From NCBI GenBank assembly GCA_947497245.1, contig CANMFO010000001.1, positions 682,001 to 746,000 on the forward strand: a stretch of 64,000 nt of DNA, read 5' to 3'. Both the position numbers and the translations under genes were made by a program. Origin of the DNA: an uncultured Flavobacteriaceae bacterium (GTDB lineage: Bacteria > Bacteroidota > Bacteroidia > Flavobacteriales > Flavobacteriaceae). The notes under the pieces were generated by a model. That model ran no database searches. It was not told where the DNA came from and worked only from the letters and a program-made list of their open reading frames with translations. This document shows positions 29,176-37,618 of the stretch, one piece after another; position 1 is the stretch's first letter; every line of letters begins with the position of its first letter.

Positions 29176-29775
29176 ATGGAATTGGAAGAAATTCAGGCGA
29201 CATGGGCTCAAATGGGCAGGGAGTTGGAAAAACAAAAGCGGTTGACCGATGAGATCATAGTGCAAATGACACAGCAAAGGTACAGCGGTAGGTTCGACAG
29301 AATTTCCACCTACGAAACAATCGGTGCGGCCCTGTGCTTTGCCGTTGTGGTCTTAATTCTGGCAAACTTTGGCAAATTGGATACCTGGTACCTTAAGGCG
29401 TGTGGGGTTTTTACCCTTGCCGTTCTGCTGATTCTGCCGGTATTGGTCTTGCGGTCCCTTGGGCAGCTAAAACAGTTGGACATTGCGGCAAGGCCCTATG
29501 CCGAGACCGTGGTGCGCTTTGCAAGGACAAAAAAGCGCTTGATGGCCATGCAGCAGTTCAGTGTGTACATCAGTTTTGTCCTGATGTTTGCTACGACGGC
29601 AGTTTTCACCAAGATTACATCCGGTAAGGACTTTTTTATAATGGAAAAGGAGGCCTGGCTTTATGGGTTGATAGCATTTGTGGTAGTTTTTCTTGCCTTT
29701 TTTGCACATTGGGGGTACCGATCCTATAAGAACGTCACGGAATCGGCCGAAAACATTCTGCGGGAACTGGAATGA
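29176..29775 (+). CDS. Four-helix membrane protein, probable partner of the ECF sigma factor
   Basis: A 199-residue protein: a cytosolic N-terminal helix (about 1-45, EEIQATWAQMGRELEKQK), then four hydrophobic helices near 48-64, 72-93, 130-148 and 157-180. The gene starts one base after the sigma stop. Such ECF/membrane-protein pairs are frequent in Flavobacteria; an anti-sigma role is inferred from position, and no zinc anti-sigma motif is present. Confidence 0.7.
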   Translation: MELEEIQATWAQMGRELEKQKRLTDEIIVQMTQQRYSGRFDRISTYETIGAALCFAVVVLILANFGKLDTWYLKACGVFTLAVLLILPVLVLRSLGQLKQLDIAARPYAETVVRFARTKKRLMAMQQFSVYISFVLMFATTAVFTKITSGKDFFIMEKEAWLYGLIAFVVVFLAFFAHWGYRSYKNVTESAENILRELE

Positions 29776-29813
29776 AACCTTCCGCTGTTTTTCGGAACAG
29801 GCTGTGGTGGGCA

Positions 29814-30446
29814 TTACAGGACCACCAATTGTTTTTCGATATAATCCTGAACGAGCAGCCAGTTCATTTTCAGTACCAAGGCGGCCGACGGAACATTATC
29901 GTCCTCTATGGCCGAAATAATGGCCTCGTGCTGGTTGTCCGAGTTGTAGTAGAACGATTCGTCCGACATAAAGGCTTTTTCGTACAAAAAGACCCGGGTC
30001 TTAAGGTCGCCCAATATTTGCTGCGCAACCCCATTTTGGTAGTTTTTTGTCAATAAATGATGAAAGCTCATATAGGCATTGATCCTATCCAGGGGGTCTT
30101 CCGCTTTCTGGATCAATTTTTGCTGAATTCGCAGATTGGTGATAGTTTCTTCATTGAAAACCGACTGTTCCAATGCCAAGACCTCCAATTGGGCCACGAG
30201 CTCGTAAAGATTTTTGGCTTCGTTATGACTGAGTTCTTTCATAAAAAAGCCCCGATTGGGAATGGCCTCTATAACCTGGGATTGTTGCAATTGGGTCAGC
30301 GCCTCACGAATGGGGGTAACGCTAACGTTCAGCTTTCGGGCCAAGGCGGCGAGGTTCACGGACTCTCCAGCACTGAGTTTCCCCTCACGCATTTGCTGTA
30401 AAAGGTATTCCCGTACTTGATCCCTGAGAATGGTTTTAGTGATCAT
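29814..30446 (-). CDS. GntR family transcriptional regulator (FCD type)
   Basis: A 210-residue protein with the N-terminal winged helix (VREYLLQQMREGKLSAGES, LARKLNVSVTPIREAL) and a C-terminal helical FCD ligand domain (about 85-205). The FCD metal ligands are only partly visible (SFHHLLTKNY, NQHEAIISAI). A 12-base palindrome lies 17 bases upstream of its start and is a likely own operator. It ends 39 bases from the convergent membrane protein gene. Confidence 0.87.
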   Translation of the reverse strand: MITKTILRDQVREYLLQQMREGKLSAGESVNLAALARKLNVSVTPIREALTQLQQSQVIEAIPNRGFFMKELSHNEAKNLYELVAQLEVLALEQSVFNEETITNLRIQQKLIQKAEDPLDRINAYMSFHHLLTKNYQNGVAQQILGDLKTRVFLYEKAFMSDESFYYNSDNQHEAIISAIEDDNVPSAALVLKMNWLLVQDYIEKQLVVL

Positions 30447-30462
30447 AGGGCTAAAATACTAT

Positions 30463-30474
30463 ATCGTATACGAT
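30463..30474. promoter_or_regulatory. Palindromic GntR operator candidate
   Basis: ATCGTATACGAT, a perfect 12-base palindrome of the shape many FadR-type GntR proteins bind (central GTATAC), placed just before the GntR start and in the gap shared with the T9SS cargo gene. Confidence 0.55.
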
Positions 30475-30613
30475 TTTGCATGTTTGTCCGTCGATTTTTA
30501 TGGCATATCATCGGATTTCTATGCGCATTGACATTCGCAACCCCTTATGGGAAATGCTTTTAAGACATTGATATTTAAAGTTTTACTATATTGATAGGCT
30601 ATTGCTTGTGAAA

Positions 30614-31822
30614 ATGAAGAGCTTACTACTGATTTTTGTGCTTTCCGGCCATGCCGTTCTTGCCCAGGTTCCCCAGTGTACGGAATTGCGTGCACCCGCC
30701 CCCGGGGAAGCAACGGTGTCCGTAGCTACCGATTTTTCTTGGGATGCTGCAGCAGGGGCAACGGGTTACCTGATCAATGCGGGGACATCCTCCGGTGGAA
30801 GCGACATTTTAAACGCTGTGGACGTAGGGGCGGCGATCAGCTATGATCTTCCCGCCGATCTTCCACCTTTGACCTCCATTTATGTGTCGATCATCCCCTA
30901 CAATGCCATGGGAAACAATCTAGGTTGTGCCGAGGTCGTTTTCGATACGGCCGGCAACGCGGCCCCAAGCTGTACCGAAATAATCAACCCCACCGATGGG
31001 GATGCCCTGGTCTCCACCACTGCGAATATTACATGGATAAGGGATTTTGGGGCTACCGGTTACTTGATGACCGTTTTTGAAAAAGATCCCAACGGCATTT
31101 TGATTTGGAACAGGGTTGACGTTGGCAATGGTACAAACGCCAAACCGCCCGACTTTAAACCGAGGACCCGATATTTTGTAACGATCATTCCGTACAATAG
31201 TTTTGGCGAAGCGCAGGGCTGCCAGGCGATAACCTTTACCACGGGCGATGGACCGCCACTGCCCGCTTGCACCCAATTGACTTCGCCCCGGGACGGTGCC
31301 GCGCAAATCGCCATAGATACCGGTCTGGAGTGGGCCGCCGTATCCGGGATCGAGGGGTATCTCGTATCAGTGGGCACGACTCCAAGGGGTACGGACATAA
31401 TCGATAGGTTCGATACGGGCCTTGATACCCGATATGACCTTCCCAATGACCTTCCCTTGGGAACGAGGATCTACGTATTGGTCACGACCTATGCCAAAGG
31501 CCTGGAATCGGAGGATTGTATGTTGACCTCCTTTGTCACCGAAACACCCAACGCAGATGCCTTTAGCGATATCATCCCGGAGTTCTTTACACCGAACAAC
31601 GACGGATTCAACGACGACTGGGGGGTGTCATCCCCGGATAATTTCACCATTGAAAATGTCTTTGTGTTCGACCGTTACGGGAAGCTACTGGCGCAACTTC
31701 GACCCGATGAGGAATGGAACGGCACGTATAATGGAAGGCCGCTTCCGTCCGGTTCCTATTGGTACTCCGTGCAAGTGGCCGATTTTCCCAGCATCAAAGG
31801 ATATTTCCTGTTGAAAAGATAA
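30614..31822 (+). CDS. Secreted protein with three fibronectin-like repeats and T9SS type B sorting domain
   Basis: The ATG at 30614 opens a Sec signal (LLLIFVLSGHAVLAQ). Three repeats of about 95 residues follow, each starting near a Cys-Thr-(E/Q) motif (PQCTELRAP, PSCTEIINP, PACTQLTSP) and containing a second Cys (NLGCAEV, AQGCQAI, SEDCMLTS), so each may have one disulfide. The last 80 residues are the gliding-motility-associated type B sorting signal (IIPEFFTPNNDGFNDDWG, VFDRYGKLLAQL, GSYWYSVQV, YFLLKR). It is exported by the type IX system to the surface or medium; the ligand is unknown. Confidence 0.88.
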   Translation: MKSLLLIFVLSGHAVLAQVPQCTELRAPAPGEATVSVATDFSWDAAAGATGYLINAGTSSGGSDILNAVDVGAAISYDLPADLPPLTSIYVSIIPYNAMGNNLGCAEVVFDTAGNAAPSCTEIINPTDGDALVSTTANITWIRDFGATGYLMTVFEKDPNGILIWNRVDVGNGTNAKPPDFKPRTRYFVTIIPYNSFGEAQGCQAITFTTGDGPPLPACTQLTSPRDGAAQIAIDTGLEWAAVSGIEGYLVSVGTTPRGTDIIDRFDTGLDTRYDLPNDLPLGTRIYVLVTTYAKGLESEDCMLTSFVTETPNADAFSDIIPEFFTPNNDGFNDDWGVSSPDNFTIENVFVFDRYGKLLAQLRPDEEWNGTYNGRPLPSGSYWYSVQVADFPSIKGYFLLKR

Positions 31823-31982
31823 AATCCCGGACCTGGGCCATCTTTTTTTGGTCTAGATCGGTGCATGTCCGGCAAGCCCGTTGACAAGGTTTCTTTTTCT
31901 CGTTTTAGCCAACGTTTTGGCTCCTGATCCGGAATGCTCATGAATTTATAGTTAGATTTGTGTTAATTCAAAGTTGACCAGC

Positions 31983-32753
31983 ATGCGTGAAAGTTCATGG
32001 AGGACTTTAGATTTTATTGGGGTTACGGCAGAATTTAAGCCCATCAGTTTGGTTGAAACGAAGCAAGTTTCGCTAATGGACCGGGTGGACACCAAATTCA
32101 TTTTCCATAGGAGCGCGCTCAAAGGGATACTTCGACAGGCCTTGGACCATTACCGTATATTGGAGATAGAAACGCAACGGACTCTGGCCTATACGAACCA
32201 ATATTTCGATACCGGTGACCGCAGGTTCTATTCCGAACACCACAATGGAAAAATGAACCGTACCAAGGTTAGGGTCCGGAAGTACGATGATTCCGATCTT
32301 AATTTTCTCGAAATCAAAAGGAAAGACAACAAGGGAAGGACCAAAAAGATCCGCAGGGGCATTGACACCTTCGAGACCGATCTTTCCGAGGCGTCCAAAT
32401 CTTTTGTCAATGCACAGATGGGAGCCGACTTGATCCTGTTCCCGACCCTCCGAAATACGTTTCACCGCATCACCCTGGTAAACTATCATCTTAGCGAAAG
32501 GGTGACCATAGACATCGACCTCAACTTCGAAAGTCAGGGAGAAGAGATGGGATTTGAAACCCTGGCCATAGCAGAAATCAAACAGGCCCGTTTTGACCGG
32601 AACTCCCCATTTTACCAAATCCTTAGGTCCAATGGGATCAATCCCTACCGAATTAGCAAATATTGTGTGGGAGTGGCCAGTCTTTCCCCCGATCTAAAAA
32701 AGAATAATTTCAAAGAAAAATTGATGCGAATTAACAAAATAACAGCTGCCTGA
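31983..32753 (+). CDS. VTC-domain (polyphosphate polymerase-like) protein
   Basis: The ATG at 31983 gives 256 residues. The fold is the triphosphate-tunnel type seen in VTC polyphosphate polymerases: VDTKFIFHRSAL, NQYFDTGDRRFYSEHHNGK, RTKVRVRKY, FLEIKRKDNKGRTKKI and ERVTIDIDLNF give the tunnel Arg, Lys and Glu pattern. It uses ATP to make polyphosphate or acts on a related substrate. It overlaps the next gene by one base, so it is coupled to the DUF4956 membrane protein, a frequent partner. Confidence 0.82.
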   Translation: MRESSWRTLDFIGVTAEFKPISLVETKQVSLMDRVDTKFIFHRSALKGILRQALDHYRILEIETQRTLAYTNQYFDTGDRRFYSEHHNGKMNRTKVRVRKYDDSDLNFLEIKRKDNKGRTKKIRRGIDTFETDLSEASKSFVNAQMGADLILFPTLRNTFHRITLVNYHLSERVTIDIDLNFESQGEEMGFETLAIAEIKQARFDRNSPFYQILRSNGINPYRISKYCVGVASLSPDLKKNNFKEKLMRINKITAA

Positions 32754-33370
32754 TGGAATTTTTAGAGATCCCCTTTTACGATGATGATCTGCTCAAAATG
32801 TTGTTCCGCTTTGCTATCAACATGTTTTTTCTAACGATCATCATCCGTTATTTGTATTATCCCGCAACCGAGCGCAAGGATTACCTTTTCACCTACTATT
32901 TGATCAGTATCATTGTTTTTTTCATCTGTTTTACGCTGAAGAAGTTCGAGTTGGATATTGGAATGGCCTTGGGGTTGTTCGCCATTTTTGGTATTATACG
33001 GTATCGGACAGATCCCATTGAAATAAAGGAAATGACCTACCTCTTCGTAGTAATTGGGGTATCGGTCATCAATTCTTTGGCGAACAAAAAATTGAGCTAT
33101 GCCGAAATAATTATAGGCAATGTCCTGGTGGTACTGGCGATTACCGTTATTGAAAGGTTTTGGCTGCTGAAAAATGAGGTGAGCAAAGAGATCGTTTATG
33201 AGAAGATCGAGAACATCCTTCCCGAAAATTATGGAAAGTTAAAGGCCGACCTTGAAGAAAGGACCGGAATACCGATCAACCGGATTCGGATTGGCGATGT
33301 GGATTTCCTGAGGGATACGGCGCAGCTGACCATTTATTACTATGGCGGAAAATCCCGCCCCAAAACATAA
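32753..33370 (+). CDS. DUF4956 membrane protein
   Basis: A 205-residue protein with four predicted helices near residues 14-35, 47-62, 68-82 and 97-130, then a soluble C-terminal domain (about 140-205, ending with YYYGGKSRP). The IRYRTDPIEIKEMTYLF segment is the family signature. DUF4956 and VTC-domain genes are often neighbours, and an export or membrane-anchoring role for polyphosphate synthesis has been suggested by context; that is inference here. Confidence 0.85.
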   Translation: MEFLEIPFYDDDLLKMLFRFAINMFFLTIIIRYLYYPATERKDYLFTYYLISIIVFFICFTLKKFELDIGMALGLFAIFGIIRYRTDPIEIKEMTYLFVVIGVSVINSLANKKLSYAEIIIGNVLVVLAITVIERFWLLKNEVSKEIVYEKIENILPENYGKLKADLEERTGIPINRIRIGDVDFLRDTAQLTIYYYGGKSRPKT

Positions 33371-33377
33371 TCCCTTT

Positions 33378-34052
33378 ATGAGACCTAGCATCGGGAAACT
33401 TTGGATCGTCCTTCTTTTTTTGACCGCAACGATTGCCTGGGCCCAAGAAAAAGATCTGCGCTCGTGGTCATCGCTTGAATTGCGGTACGAACCTACAAAA
33501 AGCTGGGACTTCACCTTGATGGGCCAGTTTAGGCTCAAGAACGATTTGGGCGACATTGATGAATATTTCACACAGTTTCAAGTGGACAGGACCCTTCTTA
33601 AAGGGGTAAAACTGGGTGTCGGGGTACGATATATCTTTGAAAATGACAATTCCGGGGCCGTTCAGGGCTATGAGAACCACTTCCGGTACCACATGGATGC
33701 GTCCTACCAACATCGGGCCAATAGGCTGAGGTTCAAATACCGTTTTAGGTACCAGAACAAAAATGAGCTGGGCGTTTCCGATGAGGCCCGTAAATATGTC
33801 CGTTTCAAGGCGGGAACGGAGTTCAATATCAAAGGTTGGAAACTGGACCCAAAACTATCGGCCGAGTTCTTCAATAGAATCAAAAAGCGGCAAGGCCAGT
33901 CCGACAAGCTGAGGATTACCCTGGGTACCGAATACAACATGAAAAAGGCCGGAACAATAGCCGCATTTTACCGAAGGCAATGGGATGTGGAGAAAATAGA
34001 CCGGGAAATACTGTCCATCATCGGTCTAAAATACCGGTATACCTTCAAGTAG
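33378..34052 (+). CDS. DUF2490 beta-barrel-like exported protein
   Basis: The ATG at 33378 begins a signal peptide (LWIVLLFLTATIAWAQ), giving 224 residues. The rest is a series of amphipathic strands (SLELRYEPTKSWDFTLMGQF, RLRFKYRFRYQNK) ending LKYRYTFK, as in DUF2490 proteins, predicted to be small outer-membrane barrels. It follows the VTC/DUF4956 pair by seven bases and probably belongs to the same operon. Confidence 0.8.
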   Translation: MRPSIGKLWIVLLFLTATIAWAQEKDLRSWSSLELRYEPTKSWDFTLMGQFRLKNDLGDIDEYFTQFQVDRTLLKGVKLGVGVRYIFENDNSGAVQGYENHFRYHMDASYQHRANRLRFKYRFRYQNKNELGVSDEARKYVRFKAGTEFNIKGWKLDPKLSAEFFNRIKKRQGQSDKLRITLGTEYNMKKAGTIAAFYRRQWDVEKIDREILSIIGLKYRYTFK

Positions 34053-34123
34053 CCCCAGCTATGCGAATTACAAAAGCACTTCGGGCCCCATCGATATGAG
34101 CTATAAAGTTTGGGCCTCCCACA

Positions 34124-34149
34124 CTAAAACGAGCTTTTCGACGTTTTAG
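34124..34149. repeat. Inverted repeat between DUF2490 and the lipoprotein gene
   Basis: CTAAAACG (34124-34131) and CGTTTTAG (34142-34149) with a 10-base loop. No T-run follows, so it is less like a terminator than an operator or leader hairpin for the lipoprotein gene at 34174. Confidence 0.5.
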
Positions 34150-34173
34150 CAGGATAACCCTAAATTTTTTCAA

Positions 34174-34968
34174 ATGCAAAACTTACTTCGTACCGGCAAG
34201 CAACTTTTGTTGCCTATGGCCGTAGCACTTTTGATTTTTAGTTGTAGTAAGGACACTGAAAATCAAATCAATCAAGACGTGGAACTCTCAAAAACAGAGG
34301 TGAAGACCGTTTTGGAGACCGATGCGCTCTCCGCGGTGGCGGATAACGTGGTCCGAGAACTTTTTCAAAATGGACAATCTGCCAAGACCGCCAAGAACAA
34401 CGACTGTTATGAGGCGGCCTATTCCGATACCGGATTTACGGTAACCTTTACCGATTGCAGTGTGGAAGGCAGTGAAAAACTGAACGGAACCGTGACCGTC
34501 GCCTATGAAATGGGCTCTGAAGCTTCCGGTTTTGCCGTGACCTTTACCAATCTGATGGTGGGCGATATTAGTATCAATGGTACACGGACCTTTAGCTTCT
34601 CCACGGAGCAAACAGAGAATATTACCTTTAACGTCACTAGTGATATGGTCATCACCATGGGAGATGGATCGGTCATTAAGGAAAAGGGAAACAAGACCAT
34701 TGGATTCGTGTTCGGAGAGAATCTGGGAGATGGGTCGGTTACCGTCGATGGCGAATGGGTCGTTGAAGCTGATGGAAATACGTATTCCGTAAATATAACC
34801 TCTATACTGGAAACTGAGTTTGGATGTGAATACGTAGCAAAAGGCATTATGCTTTTGGCCAAGAACGGTTTGGAGGTATCGGTTGATTTTGGAGACGGTA
34901 CCTGCGATGATAAGGCAGAACTTACCTATCCCGACGGGACCAAAGAAGATATCGTCTTGGAGGACTAA
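34174..34968 (+). CDS. Beta-rich lipoprotein of unknown function
   Basis: A 264-residue lipoprotein (LLPMAVALLIFSC). The mature part is acidic and almost entirely beta: many short strands with Thr and Val (FTVTFTDCSVEG, GTVTVAYEMG, VITMGDGSVIKEKG), ending TYPDGTKEDIVLED. Three Cys near residues 79, 95 and 239 region could pair. I recognise no family. It may be secreted cargo or an outer-leaflet protein transcribed with or after the VTC operon. Confidence 0.7.
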   Translation: MQNLLRTGKQLLLPMAVALLIFSCSKDTENQINQDVELSKTEVKTVLETDALSAVADNVVRELFQNGQSAKTAKNNDCYEAAYSDTGFTVTFTDCSVEGSEKLNGTVTVAYEMGSEASGFAVTFTNLMVGDISINGTRTFSFSTEQTENITFNVTSDMVITMGDGSVIKEKGNKTIGFVFGENLGDGSVTVDGEWVVEADGNTYSVNITSILETEFGCEYVAKGIMLLAKNGLEVSVDFGDGTCDDKAELTYPDGTKEDIVLED

Positions 34969-34991
34969 ACGGAAATTATCTTAAGACATGG

Positions 34992-35020
34992 GACCCTGTT
35001 CAATTTGAGCAGGGTCTTTT
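34992..35020 (+). terminator. Terminator after the beta-rich lipoprotein gene
   Basis: GACCCTG (34992-34998) and CAGGGTC (35010-35016), with the stem extending inward through TTCAA/TTGAG, followed by TTTTGTTTT. Confidence 0.85.
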
Positions 35021-35057
35021 GTTTTATATCGTTGGAGCCAAGGCCATAGGGTCTGAT

Positions 35058-35065
35058 TAATTTTG
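35058..35065 (+). promoter_or_regulatory. -7 promoter element of the DUF4251 gene
   Basis: Exact TAATTTTG (TAnnTTTG). The best -33 candidate, TTGG at 35032, is 23 bases upstream, slightly too far. Confidence 0.45.
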
Positions 35066-35106
35066 TACCTTAAGGGGATGGTCCCCTGCGTCGTTGGGGA
35101 GCAATT

Positions 35107-35123
35107 GGCACAATAATTGTGCC
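35107..35123. repeat. 17-base dyad in the DUF4251 leader
   Basis: GGCACAAT-A-ATTGTGCC: perfect 8-base arms around one base, 22 bases before the ATG at 35145 and downstream of the -7 box. Either an operator for a repressor or a short hairpin in the mRNA leader. Confidence 0.5.
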
Positions 35124-35144
35124 CGATTTGTAAAAACAGAACCT

Positions 35145-35657
35145 ATGAAAATGCTGATTTGCCTTGGGTTGTTCATTTTGTGCGGGCAAACCACGGATGC
35201 CCAGACCAAAATGGAGAGGAAATCGGAGGAATATCGGGAAACAAGGGAGTTGATCGATTCGGGCAATTTTACATTTGAGGCACGTACCCTGCGGTCGTCT
35301 GCTGGTACGGGCGTAAGCTTGGCGACGAATGACGGCCATATAAGGTTTGGGACCGACGGAGTGGATATTCATCTTCCATATTTTGGTGAAGGGCGCTTGA
35401 GCACGGGATATCCTGGAGGCGGACCTATACGTTTTGTGGGCAGTCCAGAGCGGTATAAGGTGCAGTACAATGATACGAAACGACGGATAAGGGTAAAGTT
35501 CAGTGTGCCGGGCAAGTTTGAACGGCACTATTTTACCCTGCGTGTCAACCGCAGTGGGTTCGCGGATGTTGTGGTGAGGTCAATGAGCCGAACCAGTATT
35601 TCCTTTTACGGAAAGATTAAAGCTTCCCGGACCAGTTCCACTAGGGTAGGGCGCTAA
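35145..35657 (+). CDS. DUF4251 exported protein
   Basis: The ATG at 35145 gives 170 residues with a signal peptide (LICLGLFILCGQTTDAQ). The conserved body FTFEARTLRSS, VDIHLPYFGEGRL, GPIRFVGSPERYKV and the final strands fit DUF4251. A paralogue lies at 54007 with the same LPY[FY]GE and IRF-x-G-x-P-x-x-YKV blocks. The family is periplasmic and of unknown function; members tend to be stress or envelope-response genes in Bacteroidota. Confidence 0.85.
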   Translation: MKMLICLGLFILCGQTTDAQTKMERKSEEYRETRELIDSGNFTFEARTLRSSAGTGVSLATNDGHIRFGTDGVDIHLPYFGEGRLSTGYPGGGPIRFVGSPERYKVQYNDTKRRIRVKFSVPGKFERHYFTLRVNRSGFADVVVRSMSRTSISFYGKIKASRTSSTRVGR

Positions 35658-35665
35658 AAGGAAAA

Positions 35666-35691
35666 GGGACACACCGATTGTGGCGTGCCCC
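35666..35691 (-). terminator. Terminator of the tandem 37-residue genes
   Basis: On the minus strand GGGGCACGCC and GGTGTGTCCC pair fully if two G-U pairs are allowed, followed by TTTTCC. On the plus strand the same positions give A-C mismatches, so the terminator is oriented for the minus-strand peptide genes. Confidence 0.6.
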
Positions 35692-35730
35692 CTTATATTC
35701 ATGTGGGTTGCTGTACTTTTCCAGCCGCGA

Positions 35731-35844
35731 TTAGCGGTTGAAGTTCCTGTACTGGGCCCATTGTGCCCTTTTGCTCGTCCTGAAGGAAGAAAAGTACTGT
35801 CCCGTTTTTGATTCCGTTGCTGTTTTTGTTATGCTTGCTTTCAT
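35731..35844 (-). CDS. 37-residue basic peptide, downstream copy of a tandem pair
   Basis: ATG to TAA, 37 residues, beginning MKASITKTATESKTG and ending AQWAQYRNFNR. Compared with the copy 153 bases upstream there are seven base changes in 114: five are silent, one swaps stop codons, and only one alters the protein (Ala for Val at residue 9). This pattern shows selection on this frame. The peptide is strongly basic, with aromatic residues in QYFSSFRTSKRAQW and no signal sequence or Cys; a nucleic-acid or ribosome contact is conceivable. Family unknown. Confidence 0.72.
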   Translation of the reverse strand: MKASITKTATESKTGQYFSSFRTSKRAQWAQYRNFNR

Positions 35845-35883
35845 GGTTTCTATTTTTTGATGTTGTTGTTTCCTTTTTGCCGC

Positions 35884-35997
35884 CTAGCGGTTGAAGTTCC
35901 TGTACTGGGCCCACTGTGCCCTTTTGCTCGTCCTGAAGGAAGAGAAGTACTGTCCCGTTTTTGATTCCGTTACTGTCTTTGTGATGCTCGCTTTCAT
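35884..35997 (-). CDS. 37-residue basic peptide, upstream copy of a tandem pair
   Basis: ATG to TAG, 37 residues, MKASITKTVTESKTG at the start and the same body and end as the downstream copy. The 39 bases between the copies are not part of the conserved coding block apart from A-rich sequence before each ATG (AACTAAAAC, AGAAACC). A longer frame covers both copies on the same strand, but changes there alter the protein much more, so the 37-residue frame is the real one. Confidence 0.72.
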   Translation of the reverse strand: MKASITKTVTESKTGQYFSSFRTSKRAQWAQYRNFNR

Positions 35998-36061
35998 GTT
36001 TTAGTTTTTTATTGTTTTGTTGTTTTTTGCTTTCTGATCGTACCATCTGTCGGTATTCCAA

Positions 36062-36487
36062 CCGAATCCTATCCTAAAGTATATTTTGGGACGGAGTAGA
36101 TATTGGGGTAAAGTTTCCATAATGCTATATTTTAAGGTTGTTTTTAATTTGCTTACACCTAATAGACGACGGATGTTTTATTTTGTTACAGTACTATGTA
36201 ATAAAAGGTACTGTTTTATGGATAATTTAACACATTGTTCATATTAAAAGATTGTAAACACCTCATTTTCAATTTAATGTGTATTTGGTAATATTTTGGA
36301 ATTTTTGCCATCTCAGTACATCGCAATGGCTTTTTTGAATTTTTGGAGAAGAAAAGAGACAAATTCCATCCCTATATTTATCGATTTAAAGCGAACAGGG
36401 CAGGGCAGGGGCTTGTTTTTTTACCGAAAAAAAAAATAAATTCCAATAAAAGGGGTTATATATATACCCTTTCATAAACCCAAATCT
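36062..36487. other. AT-rich divergent intergenic region
   Basis: Spacer of about 430 bases between the minus-strand peptide pair and the plus-strand metallopeptidase lipoprotein. It is clearly richer in A+T than its surroundings and contains a short inverted repeat AAAGGG ... CCCTTT near 36449-36472 just before the lipoprotein gene. No exact TAnnTTTG element was found on either strand. Confidence 0.4.
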
Positions 36488-37618
36488 ATGAAATTTACTT
36501 CTCCAAGATTCATCCATCATCTTGTATTCCACTTGTTTACCTTCTGTTTTCTTCTGCTTTTGGCTTCCTGTAGCACCGATGAGATCAAGGAAGGCGCCCC
36601 GATCGATTCCGAAAGCGGAGAGGGTGGGAGCAATGAAAATGGGGAAGAGCCCAAGAACGATACCGAAACCCCAACTTCGGGATCGGTTGAATTTGAGGAA
36701 GGCTTTGTACTGGGTAAAGACCGTTTGTTTACCAGTTTGGTACTATCGACGACAGAATATACCAAGTTCATTTCGGGCGAGGGCGACCTCCATATGGTAT
36801 CTGAAAAAGCATATGCCTTCCTGAAGGACGATTTTGATTTTATCATTATTCTTTCCGTGGAAGAATCGCAACCCGACGGCCTGTTTTATGGGCGGTCCAC
36901 ATCGGTTCAGAACCAAGTCCAGGGACTGGGGGGCGGTACATACGACAGTTCGGCCAATTACGGCTCCAATGGAAGGTTAAAAAGCATCATTTATATGCCC
37001 CGGACCGAATACATAAGAAACGGGCCCTTCCTGCATGAAATTGTCCATACCTGGGGAAACAAGGGTTTTATACCCACGACCGTGGGAGGCCATTGGGGGT
37101 ATGCGGGCACTGCGGGACAATTGGGCGGCTTTGATGAGTTGGTGGCCCTGGGCGGCAATTCCTACAAGGGCAGGTTGAACGGCAATGACGGGTTTGGCTC
37201 TTTTGCCAATGGGGGAAACTCTATCCCCTATGGAAACCTGGAACTCTATTTAATGGGGCTTATAGGACCGGAGGATTTGGACGATATTCAGGTCGCCGTC
37301 AACCCGGAGCCTGGAAATGCCGCGGGCGTCTTTACGGCAGATGGGATAGACCTTCATACAGCTGCCGAGTTGATCGCCGACCATGGAACCCGCCTGCCCA
37401 CACATGAAAATGCCCAAAAGGCCTTCAAGGCACTCGCTGTGGTAATTTCAACCACATCCCTTGATCAGGATAAAATCGATGCCGTTCATGCCAATCTGGA
37501 AAACTTTTCGAGGGGAGCGGCCCCGGACGCCAGTTGGGGAGGGGCGAACAACTTTTGGATGGCCACCCAGGGGAAAGCCTCCTTTGAGTTTGTAGTGCTA
37601 CAGGAGAGCATCAAATAA
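36488..37618 (+). CDS. Lipoprotein with a zinc-peptidase HExxH motif
   Basis: A 376-residue lipoprotein (FCFLLLLASC) with a Ser/Glu/Gly-rich linker (about 30-70) and a body holding FLHEIVHTWGNKG (HExxH) near residue 182, followed by HWGYAG and LELYLMGLIGPED, where a conserved Glu or the second His region could be the third zinc ligand. It resembles surface metallopeptidase domains of Bacteroidota but I cannot name the MEROPS family. It would face the cell surface; the linker is of the kind seen in exported SusD-like and lipoprotein enzymes. Confidence 0.65.
   Translation: MKFTSPRFIHHLVFHLFTFCFLLLLASCSTDEIKEGAPIDSESGEGGSNENGEEPKNDTETPTSGSVEFEEGFVLGKDRLFTSLVLSTTEYTKFISGEGDLHMVSEKAYAFLKDDFDFIIILSVEESQPDGLFYGRSTSVQNQVQGLGGGTYDSSANYGSNGRLKSIIYMPRTEYIRNGPFLHEIVHTWGNKGFIPTTVGGHWGYAGTAGQLGGFDELVALGGNSYKGRLNGNDGFGSFANGGNSIPYGNLELYLMGLIGPEDLDDIQVAVNPEPGNAAGVFTADGIDLHTAAELIADHGTRLPTHENAQKAFKALAVVISTTSLDQDKIDAVHANLENFSRGAAPDASWGGANNFWMATQGKASFEFVVLQESIK

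Noticed and set aside
35699-36061. A 120-residue minus-strand frame with an internal repeat.
   Set aside because: The substitutions between its two halves change the protein often, whereas the 37-residue frames on the same strand change almost nothing, so the long frame is a by-product.
36326-36439. A 37-residue plus-strand frame in the AT-rich gap.
   Set aside because: It ends in a homopolymer (A-run), has no conserved partner and no promoter; nothing beyond chance.
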